From NCBI GenBank assembly GCA_035293945.1, contig DATGLV010000041.1:62001-126000 (forward strand): a stretch of DNA of 64,000 nt. Reading direction: 5' to 3'. The DNA comes from VAZQ01 sp035293945 (GTDB taxonomy: Bacteria > Pseudomonadota > Alphaproteobacteria > Rhizobiales > Xanthobacteraceae). Within the stretch, counting starts at the first letter, position 1, and every line of letters starts with the position of its first letter. Below, in pieces: positions 25,944 through 34,162 of the stretch. Below the pieces are notes generated by a model that searched no databases, was not told where the DNA came from, and saw nothing but the letters and a program-made list of their open reading frames with translations. The position numbers and the translations under genes were made by a program.

Positions 25944-26732
25944 ATGCGGTTCGTTCAGATCGAAACGGTTGACCACGTTGCGAGCCCGGTCATCGCCATC
26001 GGCAACCACTACCCGGCCGGGCATCGCATCGCGCCGCATCAACACCGGCGCGGCCAACTGATTTCCGGCGCGTCCGGCCTGATCGTGCTCGCGACGCCGG
26101 CAGGAACCTGGGTCGTGCCGCCACAGCGTGGTGTGTGGATTCCGCCTGCCACCGAACATCACGTTCGCATGGTCGGCGCGGTCGATATGCAAAGTCTGTA
26201 CGTCGAGCCGAACGCCGTCCCTGGCATGCCGAGACACTGCCAGGTCGTCGGCATTTCGTCGTTCATGCGCAGCCTGATCACGGAAGCGCTCGATCTTCCG
26301 CTCGAGCACGAGCCAGGCTCTCGCGCGGGCGCCATCATGGGACTTATTCAGCAGGAGATGCCGCGGCTTCCCGCGCTGCCGCTGTCCCTGCAATACCCGA
26401 CGCATGGCCCATTGGCGGAGCGCTGCCGCCGGTTCGTCGAACGGCCGAGCATCCACGAAACGATCAACGATTGGAGCGCCGACCTTGGTATGAGCCGCCG
26501 TGCGTTCACGCGCCTGTTCCGGCGTGAAACCGGACTAAGCTTCCAGGCGTGGCGGCAACAAGCGTGCCTGCTTTGCGCGATGCCACGTCTCGCAGCCGGC
26601 GAAGCTGTGACAACGGTGGCAATCGATCTCGGCTACGAGAACCCGGCGGCGTTCACGCTGATGTTCAAACGCGCCTTTGGGACTCCGCCCCTCACTTATC
26701 TTGGACTCCGAAGGGCACGCACCGCCGCGTGA
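25944..26732 (+). CDS. AraC-family transcriptional regulator with cupin sensor
   Basis: This 262-residue protein has an N-terminal cupin-like ligand domain (about 10-110; HRIAPHQHRRGQLI, WIPPATEHHVRM) and a C-terminal pair of AraC helix-turn-helix motifs (about 165-255; LGMSRRAFTRLFRRETG, AIDLGYENPAAFTLMFKRAFG). It is divergent from the fsr-like exporter, so it likely regulates that gene in response to a toxic compound, as NimR-type regulators do for their exporters. The ribosome binding site is weak, but the start fits the family. Confidence 0.92.
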   Translation: MRFVQIETVDHVASPVIAIGNHYPAGHRIAPHQHRRGQLISGASGLIVLATPAGTWVVPPQRGVWIPPATEHHVRMVGAVDMQSLYVEPNAVPGMPRHCQVVGISSFMRSLITEALDLPLEHEPGSRAGAIMGLIQQEMPRLPALPLSLQYPTHGPLAERCRRFVERPSIHETINDWSADLGMSRRAFTRLFRRETGLSFQAWRQQACLLCAMPRLAAGEAVTTVAIDLGYENPAAFTLMFKRAFGTPPLTYLGLRRARTAA

Positions 26733-26894
26733 GCCGCGATGCAATCTGCAATGTGACAGACCAGAACCGAAGCCATTTCATTCCGCGACGTCGGTTCCGG
26801 TGCCCAACCCGGGCTGCTGGACGTTGTCAGCGCGGGTCCCGGTAGTACGGCGCGGCAGTGCACGGCGACCGCTGCCGGCAATCACGATCAGCGC

Positions 26895-27953
26895 TCACTG
26901 GATTCCATATTTGGTGAAGGTATCCGCCACGTCGGGTCGCAGCGCCTTGGCGGCCACGAGATCGGCATCGCCCGCTGGGCCGTCACCCTTCTTCTGCCTG
27001 GCGAGCCCGCGGCCATAAAGCGCGTCCGCGGAGCTGGCATTGAGCCTGAGCACCGCCTCGTAGTCGAGGATCGCCTGATCGAGGTTGCCGAGCTTGAGAT
27101 TGGCGAGCCCCCGGTTGCCGAGCGCATTTATGTTGCGCGGATTGAGCCGGATCGCTTCCGAATAGTCCGCCAGCGCGTGGGCGAAGTCGCCCTTGTCGCG
27201 ATACGCAGTGCCGCGGTTGGTGAAGGCGATCCCATAGCGCGGATCGAGCCGGATGGCTTCGGAAAAATAGGCAAGCGCATGGTCGAGGTCGCCTTTGATC
27301 AAATAGGCGGCGCCGCGACTGTTGAACGCGACCGGATTCATGGGATCGAGCGTGACTGCCTCGCTGTAGTCGGCGGCCGCGCGATCGAGATCGCCCATCT
27401 CGCGATAAGCGTTGCCGCGGTTGGTGAAGGCCGACGCTGCATGCGGATCGAGCCGGATTGCCTCGTCGTAGTCTGCAATGGCATGCGCGAAGTCGCCGGT
27501 GTCCCGATAGGCGATGCCGCGATTGAGGAAAGCCGCGGCGTTATTGGGATCGAGGCGGATCGCCTGGTTGTAATCCGCGAAGGCGCGTTCCATCTCGCGC
27601 TTGTCGTGCCAGATCACGGCGCGATTGTTGTAGACGGGAGCATAGTCCGGGTCGAGCTGCACGGCCTGGTCATAGTCGGCAAGCGCATGCGCGATGTCGC
27701 CCCGGGCGTGGAAGGCACGCCCCCGGTTGGTGAAGGCGGCGGCGAGATTCATGGCGTCCGCCCGGCCGCCACTGATGACTGCTGTACAGCCGTAGATGAC
27801 CACATCCAGGGGATAGGCGTGGCCCGCATTGGTGCACAAATCGGAGCTCGAAGGCTCCTGGGCGTGTACCGAGGCCCCCAGGGCAAGCCAGAGCACCGCC
27901 AGGATCGGCATACCAATAGAACGCCGGAGTGCATCCGCGCTCTTTGCGCTCAT
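26895..27953 (-). CDS. Exported TPR-repeat protein
   Basis: This 352-residue protein has a Sec signal (to about residue 32, ending VHAQ). About eight consecutive 34-residue TPR units follow, each with the pattern NRGxAYRDKGDFAHALADYSEAIRL. The repeats are highly alike, pointing to expansion by internal duplication. TPR arrays mediate protein-protein contacts; periplasmic ones often assist envelope assembly. ATG at 27953 follows GGAGAA. It stands alone. Confidence 0.92.
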   Translation of the reverse strand: MSAKSADALRRSIGMPILAVLWLALGASVHAQEPSSSDLCTNAGHAYPLDVVIYGCTAVISGGRADAMNLAAAFTNRGRAFHARGDIAHALADYDQAVQLDPDYAPVYNNRAVIWHDKREMERAFADYNQAIRLDPNNAAAFLNRGIAYRDTGDFAHAIADYDEAIRLDPHAASAFTNRGNAYREMGDLDRAAADYSEAVTLDPMNPVAFNSRGAAYLIKGDLDHALAYFSEAIRLDPRYGIAFTNRGTAYRDKGDFAHALADYSEAIRLNPRNINALGNRGLANLKLGNLDQAILDYEAVLRLNASSADALYGRGLARQKKGDGPAGDADLVAAKALRPDVADTFTKYGIQ

Positions 27954-28088
27954 GGGGATTCTCCGCGATCGTGCCCTGATAAGGGATCAGTGCGCCGGAA
28001 CTGTCAATGCGCGAAGGGCAAGAGACTTATCGCGCGCGAAACCCCGCGGCACCGAGATACACGGAAAAATCCCAGCAGGTAGCGGCCG

Positions 28089-28805
28089 TCAATTGCCGCC
28101 GAAATGGAAGTTCACACCGCCGCGTACGACATCGCTCTTGAGTGAGACGTTGCCGCTCGCGGCACCGCAGTTGAAGCCGCAATTCATATTGCCGAGATCG
28201 ATGTGCAAATATTCGGCCTTGGCGCTCCAATTGTTGGTCAGCGCGAGCTCGAGACCACCCCCAACGGTCCACCCGGCATTGTTCTGGCTTGCACCGGGCA
28301 AGCCCGGTGTAGAGGCCTTGATGTCCCCAACCGCAAGGCCGCCGGTCACATAGGGCATGACGCGGTCGAAGGCATAGCCGGCACGGCCGCGAACCGTCGC
28401 CAGCCAGTCGTTTTCTGTGGTGCAGCCGGCCGGGCAGCCGGCGGAGGTGGTGCTGCCCTTCAGTGTCGACCAGTCTACGTCACCTTCGACGCCGAGCACC
28501 GCACTCCCGAACTGCCAATTAACGCCGGCAGTGCCGCCAGCGACACCGCCCGAAGGATGGAAGCTGCCTGCGCTGTCCCAGCCAGAGGTCCCCCAAGCGC
28601 CGCCACCATTAGCACCCAGATAGAAGCCGGACCAGTTATAGGCCGGAGGCGTCACGACCGGCGGGGCCTTGTAGATGGGGGCAACAGAAAGGTCGGCCGC
28701 GAGAGCGCCGTTCGCAGCCGTCGCCAGCACCAACGTACCAACGCAAATCCACAAGCTCTTCAGGAACTTAGTGCCACGCCCGTAGGCGTTCTGGTAGCTA
28801 CGCAT
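28089..28805 (-). CDS. Outer-membrane beta-barrel protein (Omp25/porin-like)
   Basis: This 238-residue protein has a signal peptide ending ALAAD. It continues with the family pattern YKAPPVVTPPAYNWSGFYLGANGG, glycine-rich alternating strands, and a C-terminal strand GGVNFHFGGN ending near an aromatic, as in eight-stranded Omp25/Omp31/OmpA-like proteins of Hyphomicrobiales. Four Cys form two close pairs (CPAGC, CGFNC), unusual for such small barrels and possibly disulfides in loops. Its upstream region is AT-rich with two small palindromes. Confidence 0.92.
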   Translation of the reverse strand: MRSYQNAYGRGTKFLKSLWICVGTLVLATAANGALAADLSVAPIYKAPPVVTPPAYNWSGFYLGANGGGAWGTSGWDSAGSFHPSGGVAGGTAGVNWQFGSAVLGVEGDVDWSTLKGSTTSAGCPAGCTTENDWLATVRGRAGYAFDRVMPYVTGGLAVGDIKASTPGLPGASQNNAGWTVGGGLELALTNNWSAKAEYLHIDLGNMNCGFNCGAASGNVSLKSDVVRGGVNFHFGGN

Positions 28806-29134
28806 TGGCCTTGATCTCCCGCCCCTGCCACGACAGCAAGGTCGCCCTTTCTCCTCAAGACTTAGACGCTTAGACCTTATCTAAGGTTCAATTCTCGGGA
28901 CCGGACAGAACCAACCAGAACTTGGTTAATCCTGCTTTGATGGGCTTTTAGCCGATCGAGGGGGGCCAAATTATGCCGGCAGAGAGGCCATAGGGTGATG
29001 CGTTGAGGGAAGATATTCTTTCATATTATTAAGCACATGGCTGCAGTAGCAGACGGCCGCTGCAGGCCGCGGAGGCGCATTCCGGTAGCGATCGAGATGG
29101 ACAGCTCGCTTCAGTTGCGGAAGATCGGTCGCGC
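28806..29134. promoter_or_regulatory. AT-rich promoter region of the Omp25-like gene
   Basis: About 329 bp between the leftward barrel gene and the rightward ATPase gene. It is locally AT-rich, in contrast to its surroundings. Two dyads could be operators: CCTTA-tc-TAAGG (28875-28886) and AACCAA-N7-TTGGTT (28909-28927). No coding region was seen. Assignment to a specific regulator is not possible. Confidence 0.4.
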
Positions 29135-30289
29135 ATGATCACTAAAGTCGCCATTGCGGGCTATCGATCTCTACGCGACATCCGGCTTTGGCTCGGGCCC
29201 CTCAACATCGTGACGGGTGCCAACGGCACCGGCAAGTCGAGCCTCTACCGTGCGCTGAGACTGCTGGCGGATGTCGCGCAAGGCCGAATCATCCATTCCC
29301 TGGCCGCCGAAGGCGGGCTCACCTCCACGCTCTGGGCCGGCCCGGAAAAGTTTTCGCACGCAGTCAAGCGCGGCGAATCCCCGGTGCAGGGCACAATCCG
29401 CGCGGCATCCGTCAGCCTTAAGCTGGGTTTTGGCGGAGAAGATTATGGCTACGCCATCGATCTCGGCCTCCCGATTCCTGGCGCTTCCGCCTTCAACCGC
29501 GACCCGGAGATCAAGATCGAAAGTTTGTGGACCGGCGAAACCCTGACGCGCAGCAACGTTTTCGCGTCTCGCAACGGCCCGAGCGTGCGAATCCGCAACG
29601 ACAAGGGTGTGTGGTGCCAAGCGCTGCAAAATCTCGCGCCGTTCGACAGCATGATGACCCATTGCAGCGATCCGCGCGAGGCGGTCGAGCTCCTGCTGTT
29701 ACGCGAACGCATGCGCGATTGGCGCTTCTACGACCACTTTCGCACTGATCGCGATGCTCCAGCGCGCCGGCCGCAGGTCGGCACCTACACCCCGGTTCTC
29801 AGCGGTGACGGGGCTGATCTCGCGGCGGCTTGGCAGACCATCCGCGAGATCGGCGATGAAAAGGAGCTCTGCGCCGCGATTGCCGACGCGTTTCCGGGCG
29901 GCAGCATCGAAGTTGCGGAGAACGACGGCTATTTCGAGCTGGAAATGAAGCAGCATGGCCTGCTCCGCCCACTCAAGGCCGCCGAGCTCTCTGACGGCAC
30001 GCTGCGCTATCTCCTACTGATCGCGGCGCTGTTGTCGCCGCGCCCGCCGAACCTGATGATCCTCAATGAGCCGGAGACCAGCCTGCATCCCGATCTCTTA
30101 GCCCCGCTCGCGCGTCTCATCGCTCAGGCCGCGAAGCGCTCGCAAGTCGTGGTCGTGTCCCATGCCGCGACGCTGGTCGCTGAGCTCGCCTCAGCCAAGG
30201 ACGCGCAGCGGATCGTTCTGGCGAAACAGCTCGGCGAGACGCTGGTCGAGGACGCTGAGCCGCCGGCCTGGCACTGGCCCTCGCGATGA
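29135..30289 (+). CDS. AAA-family (COG4637-type) predicted ATPase
   Basis: This 384-residue ATPase belongs to the SMC/RecF-like group. Walker A is GANGTGKSS (28-36), the ABC-type signature lies in ELSDGTLRY (284-292), Walker B is LMILNEPE (307-314), and a switch-like VVSHA lies near 341-345. There is no long coiled coil and no fused nuclease, and no nuclease or toxin partner is adjacent, so a defence role is not supported. Such stand-alone proteins are common and their role is unknown. Confidence 0.9.
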   Translation: MITKVAIAGYRSLRDIRLWLGPLNIVTGANGTGKSSLYRALRLLADVAQGRIIHSLAAEGGLTSTLWAGPEKFSHAVKRGESPVQGTIRAASVSLKLGFGGEDYGYAIDLGLPIPGASAFNRDPEIKIESLWTGETLTRSNVFASRNGPSVRIRNDKGVWCQALQNLAPFDSMMTHCSDPREAVELLLLRERMRDWRFYDHFRTDRDAPARRPQVGTYTPVLSGDGADLAAAWQTIREIGDEKELCAAIADAFPGGSIEVAENDGYFELEMKQHGLLRPLKAAELSDGTLRYLLLIAALLSPRPPNLMILNEPETSLHPDLLAPLARLIAQAAKRSQVVVVSHAATLVAELASAKDAQRIVLAKQLGETLVEDAEPPAWHWPSR

Positions 30290-30357
30290 AGCGGCTGTGG
30301 CAGCCGCCTTGACAGGGCGGCGAGCCAACGATGAGTCTTCATTCGCAGAGGGCATCC

Positions 30358-31071
30358 ATGACTTCCATCGACGAGTTCGAGGATCACTGCTGGAAGGACG
30401 CCATTCCGGAAGCCGACATCCGGCTCTATGCGGGCTGGCGACGGGAGACATTCGTCGGGCCGAAACCGGCGCTCTTGGCGATTGATCTCTATGACCTCGT
30501 TTATCGCGGCGGTGCGCATTCGCCATATGAGCTCAACGATCGCTTCGCCAACACCTGCGGCGTCTATGCGCATCAGGCGATCGCGCCCACCAAGCAACTG
30601 TTTGCCGCCGCCCGGTCAGCCGGCATTCCGGTGTTCTATTCGACCCAGGACACACGCCCGAATAACCGCCCGCCCGGTGCAGTCTCGACCCGGCGCCAGC
30701 GCCCGACCCCAGCCGACGAGCCCTTTGCGATCTACCGGGAATTCACCCCCGCGGCGACCGATATCGTCATCTACAAGCAGCGCGCCAGCGCGTTCCAGGG
30801 CACGCCGCTGTTCTCCCATCTTGCGCTGCTCGGGATCCGCAGCCTCATCGTGTGCGGGGAAAGCACGTCCGGATGCGTGCGGGCGAGCGTGGTCGACGCT
30901 TATTCCAACGGCTTTCATGTCGCGATCGCGGAAGAATGCACCTTTGACCGCTCCGAGCTCATCCACAAGGTCAACCTGTTCGACCTGCATCATAAGTACG
31001 CCGATGTCATCAGGCTGGACGAGGTCCTAGCGCATCTGGCGGGGCTGCACCCGGCCCGGGTGGCGGAATGA
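30358..31071 (+). CDS. Isochorismatase-family cysteine hydrolase
   Basis: This 237-residue protein has the family triad Asp43 (LAIDLYD), Lys140 (IYKQRASAF) and Cys173 (GESTSGCVRAS). Members hydrolyse amides or vinyl ethers, such as N-carbamoylsarcosine, nicotinamide or isochorismate. The N-terminal extension and overall pattern recall the N-carbamoylsarcosine amidase branch, but the substrate is not assignable. ATG at 30358 has GAGGG upstream. It follows the ATPase gene by 68 bp. Confidence 0.9.
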   Translation: MTSIDEFEDHCWKDAIPEADIRLYAGWRRETFVGPKPALLAIDLYDLVYRGGAHSPYELNDRFANTCGVYAHQAIAPTKQLFAAARSAGIPVFYSTQDTRPNNRPPGAVSTRRQRPTPADEPFAIYREFTPAATDIVIYKQRASAFQGTPLFSHLALLGIRSLIVCGESTSGCVRASVVDAYSNGFHVAIAEECTFDRSELIHKVNLFDLHHKYADVIRLDEVLAHLAGLHPARVAE

Positions 31072-31093
31072 TGACCGAAGAGCCGAAGAAGTG

Positions 31094-31522
31094 CTATTTG
31101 GATGCCGGAGCGCGCTTGCGCAGCCGTTCGTCATCGGCAAGCCCGCCGATGAATTGGCAGATAGCGAGCACCAGAAGCGAGAAGAAGCTGAGCTCCGCCA
31201 CCTGCAAACGATCGCTGATGTAAATACTAAAGTCGGGCGGATAGAGGTAGTAGGCGGCGCAGATATCGGATGCCACAGCCGTCAGGATCGCCGGCAAGCT
31301 GCCGTAGCGAAATGCCACGAAGGTGATGGGGACGAAATATCCAAAGATCAGGTGTTCTGATTGCGATCTTAGATAGATCGTCAGCAACAGGGCGGTGGTG
31401 ACGCCAACCAACAGCGCCGCGATCGACAGTGGGCCGATCCACCGCCGGCAGATCTCTGACTGGTACATTCCAGACTTGAATATTCCGGACTTGAATATTC
31501 CAGACTTGAATATTCCAGACAT
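31094..31522 (-). CDS. DUF4118 membrane protein with repeat-built N-terminus
   Basis: This 142-residue protein starts at ATG 31522. Three SGIFK repeats and a degenerate fourth (SGMYQ) form a cytoplasmic N-terminal leader, encoded by a 15-bp tandem repeat. Residues about 28-135 match DUF4118, the four-helix membrane module of KdpD (FVAFRYGSLPAILTA, YYLYPPDFSIYI). Unlike KdpD it has no kinase or Usp domain. An EcfG-type promoter lies at 31620-31645, so stress induction is likely. Confidence 0.82.
   Translation of the reverse strand: MSGIFKSGIFKSGIFKSGMYQSEICRRWIGPLSIAALLVGVTTALLLTIYLRSQSEHLIFGYFVPITFVAFRYGSLPAILTAVASDICAAYYLYPPDFSIYISDRLQVAELSFFSLLVLAICQFIGGLADDERLRKRAPASK
31461..31520 (-). 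repeat. 15-bp in-frame tandem repeat encoding SGIFK
   Basis: Four 15-bp units lie at 31461-31475 (degenerate), 31476-31490, 31491-31505 and 31506-31520, with core TTGAATATTCCAGAC on the plus strand. Read on the minus strand each encodes five residues, SGIFK in the three best copies, directly after the start codon. The array can vary in copy number without breaking the frame. Confidence 0.93.
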
Positions 31523-32028
31523 CGCCCACCCCCCGGAGCTATATCCGGACCCCCCCGGCAACAACAACAAAGCATATTCAACCGGTGAAAGAAAGCCACA
31601 GCTGAGCATGAAGGCCGTTAACGCGCGCGCCGCGTATATCGTTCCGCGGCGATGCTGCGCTGCAAAAGATGACAAAGAGGTACGACCCCGGGACACCCAA
31701 GACGGCGACGCGCGCGCCCCAACAGGCTGACGGCCGGATTGCAGGACTAGGTGGTGTATAAGACCTCTGAGACGCGGCATGCGCGACCAAACGTCCCTCC
31801 CTGGAAGCCGCCAAAATGCGAGCCCCGGGGCAACGCACCGGTCCGACCGCCTTGATTTGCCAGCACGAATGCGCGTGTGCACGTCCGGTTCGGCCCACCG
31901 CCGCGGGTACGCGGCAACCTGGTTGGCCGCGCGGAACTCGGACCATTATTTTATGCAGCTATTTAATTGACGTGAAAATTCGATTATGAGTTGGTCCTGC
32001 CGCCAAAGATCGCAATATAAAGGCAGGG
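31523..32028. other. Intergenic region between divergent DUF4118 and tctBA genes
   Basis: About 506 bp. It includes the EcfG-type promoter for the DUF4118 gene near 31620. An AT-rich stretch at 31945-32020 immediately precedes tctB and probably holds its promoter. No credible coding region or RNA gene was found. Confidence 0.55.
31620..31645 (-). promoter_or_regulatory. EcfG-type general stress promoter upstream of DUF4118 gene
   Basis: On the minus strand GGAAC (31645-31641), a 17-bp spacer and CGTT (31623-31620) match the EcfG consensus exactly. It points toward the DUF4118 gene, about 98 bp upstream of its ATG, much the same distance as at degP. Confidence 0.72.
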
Positions 32029-32502
32029 GTGGAACCGTTGAGTAACTTGCTTTCGTCGAAAAAGGACTACTATGCGGGCGCCCTCATGACGCTGATTGGG
32101 GTCGGCGCCATTCTGGAGGCGCGCCACTATAATCTCGGCACGCTTTTCCATATGGGACCGGGCTTCTTCCCGATCATCCTGGGCGTCACTATGACGGGCC
32201 TGGGCATTGTTATCGCGGCGGCCGCCGTGACGGAAGGCGGGGACCAGCTCGTCATTCCCAAGCCCGAATGGCGGGCGTGGGCCTGCATCCTGGCGGGCCC
32301 GATCCTTTTCATCTTTCTCGGAAACTATGGAGGCCTCGTTCCGGCGACCTTCGCCTGTGTTTTCGTTTCCGCCATGGGCGATCGCGAGGCCACCCTGAAG
32401 AGCTCGCTCATTCTGGCGACCGGCATCACCTTTTTCGGGGTGCTCTTATTTTCGTATCTGCTGCAAGTGTCGCTGCCGATGTGGCGCTGGGGGGGCGTAT
32501 GA
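32029..32502 (+). CDS. tctB: Tripartite tricarboxylate transporter small membrane subunit, TctB
   Basis: This 157-residue protein has about four helices and is the TctB family subunit (YYAGALMTLIGVGAILEARHYNLG, MGPGFFPIILGVTM). TctB pairs with TctA and a periplasmic Bug/TctC protein for secondary uptake of carboxylates. GTG at 32029 or TTG at 32038 could be the start. It overlaps tctA by 4 bp (ATGA). Confidence 0.93.
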   Translation: MEPLSNLLSSKKDYYAGALMTLIGVGAILEARHYNLGTLFHMGPGFFPIILGVTMTGLGIVIAAAAVTEGGDQLVIPKPEWRAWACILAGPILFIFLGNYGGLVPATFACVFVSAMGDREATLKSSLILATGITFFGVLLFSYLLQVSLPMWRWGGV

Positions 32503-34031
32503 TTTATCAGGCATTGAGCGACCTCTTTGACGGGTTCAGGGTCGCGCTTGAGCTACACAATATTGGGTTTACGTTCCTCGGAGTCCTGCTTGGCAACGTC
32601 GTCGGTGTGCTGCCCGGCATGGGCGTGTTGGCCACGATCTCGATTCTGTTGCCGTTGACCTTCGGGATGAAGCCGGTCGCCGCCATCCTGATGCTCGCCG
32701 GCGTGTTCTACGGCTCGCAGTATGGGGGAGCCATCTGCTCGATCCTGCTCAATCTGCCGTGCCATCCGCCGCACGCGGTGACCTGCCTCGACGGCTATCC
32801 GCTCACCAAGCAGGGGAAAGGCGGCGTCGCGCTCGGCATCACCGTGATTGCCTCGTTCGTGGGCGCGTCCTGGGGCATCACCGAGATGACGTTCCTGGCG
32901 CCAGTCCTTGTGCAAGTGGCGTTAAAATTCGGGCCCGCTGAGGTGTGCTCGCTGATGCTGCTTGGCCTGCTCGCCGGCTCTACGCTGGCGCGCGGCTCGC
33001 CGATCAAGGGCGTCGCCATGACGGTGTTCGGCCTGCTCCTGGGCATCGTCGGCGCCGATATCGAGACCGGCACGCCGCGGTTTGCCTTCGGGATGACCGA
33101 GCTCGACGATGGCGTCGAGATCGTGGCGCTGGCGCTCGGCCTGTTCGGCATCGCCGAGTTCATGAACACCGTCAATCAGACGGCGCCGATCGACACCAAG
33201 TATACCAATGTGCGGCTGCGCGACATGTGGCCCTCCAAGGCCGACTTCAAGCTGGCGCTCGCGCCGATGCTGCGCGGCACCGTGCTGGGCAGCCTCTGCT
33301 CGCTCATTCCGGGCACCGGGCCAACGATCGCTTCGTTCGTCTCCTATGCGGTCGAGAAGAAGGTGTCGAGAACCCCTGAGCGCTTCGGCCACGGGGCGCT
33401 GGAAGGCGTCGCGTGCCCCGAGGCCTCGACCCATTCCTCGGTTCAGGGCGACTTCATCCCGACCATGAGCCTCGGCATCCCGGGCGACGCCGTGATGGCG
33501 CTCCTGCTCGGAGCGCTGACCATTCAGGGCATCGTGCCCGGCCCGCAGCTCATCAGCCAGCATCCGGACGTCTTCTGGGGCCTGGTCGCAAGCTTCTGGG
33601 TCGGCAACATCATGCTGGTCATCCTCAACGTGCCGATGATCGGGCTGTGGGTGAAGCTGCTCACTATTCCGTATCGCTACCTCTACCCGAGCGCCCTGTT
33701 CTTCATCTGCATCGGGGTCTACAGCACCAACAACGACATGTTCCAGGTCGGCGAGACCATCGTGATCGGCGTGTTCGGCTACATCCTGCTGCAGCTCGGT
33801 TTCCACCCTGCGCCGATCCTGCTCGGATTCGTGCTCGGACCGCGCTTCGAGGAGAACTTCCGTCGCGCCATGCTGATCTCGCGCGGCGACCTCATGGTCT
33901 TCCTCGAGCGGCCGATCAGCGCCTTCTTCGTCTTCTTGTGCGTAGTGCTGATCGTCGCCCAGATCGTGGTCCGGCTAAGATCGAACGGACGGCCCAAGAC
34001 TGAGGAGGCCATCCCGCGCCCGGCGGAGTGA
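32499..34031 (+). CDS. tctA: Tripartite tricarboxylate transporter large membrane subunit, TctA
   Basis: This 510-residue protein has about 12 helices and TctA landmarks (GVLPGMGVLATISILLPLT, FYGSQYGGAICSILLNLP, SLIPGTGPTIASFVSYA, IPTMSLGIPGDAVMALLLG). ATG at 32499 overlaps the tctB stop. The binding protein is probably the TctC-like gene at 36431 or one of the other Bug proteins. The neighbouring aromatic genes suggest an aromatic acid as substrate. It ends before a REP-like palindrome. Confidence 0.95.
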   Translation: MIYQALSDLFDGFRVALELHNIGFTFLGVLLGNVVGVLPGMGVLATISILLPLTFGMKPVAAILMLAGVFYGSQYGGAICSILLNLPCHPPHAVTCLDGYPLTKQGKGGVALGITVIASFVGASWGITEMTFLAPVLVQVALKFGPAEVCSLMLLGLLAGSTLARGSPIKGVAMTVFGLLLGIVGADIETGTPRFAFGMTELDDGVEIVALALGLFGIAEFMNTVNQTAPIDTKYTNVRLRDMWPSKADFKLALAPMLRGTVLGSLCSLIPGTGPTIASFVSYAVEKKVSRTPERFGHGALEGVACPEASTHSSVQGDFIPTMSLGIPGDAVMALLLGALTIQGIVPGPQLISQHPDVFWGLVASFWVGNIMLVILNVPMIGLWVKLLTIPYRYLYPSALFFICIGVYSTNNDMFQVGETIVIGVFGYILLQLGFHPAPILLGFVLGPRFEENFRRAMLISRGDLMVFLERPISAFFVFLCVVLIVAQIVVRLRSNGRPKTEEAIPRPAE

Positions 34032-34091
34032 TAGGTTGGCGTGCAGAAATCGTGGGTTCCACCACCATTAAGGGCGCCAACCCTCAGCGTC

Positions 34092-34115
34092 ATGGCCGGG
34101 CGTAGTCCCGGCCAT
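34092..34115. repeat. REP-like palindrome between convergent genes
   Basis: ATGGCCGGG and CCCGGCCAT form a perfect 9-bp stem with a 6-nt loop. The form is typical of the extragenic palindromes of Bradyrhizobium-like genomes. It lies between convergent tctA and the Pht5-like gene, where it may end both transcripts. Confidence 0.75.
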
Positions 34116-34162
34116 CTCCATTTTCGGATGATCGCCCGCCAACCGGGACGCGCCCTCAGGCG

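Noticed and set aside
29135..31071. ATPase plus hydrolase as an anti-phage defence pair
   Set aside because: The ATPase is a common stand-alone COG4637-type protein and the hydrolase is a metabolic isochorismatase-family enzyme. No nuclease, toxin or mobile-element signs are nearby.
32268..34031. A longer TctA start inside tctB
   Set aside because: The first 77 codons are an out-of-frame reading of tctB. The ATG at 32499 overlaps the tctB stop in the normal coupled way.
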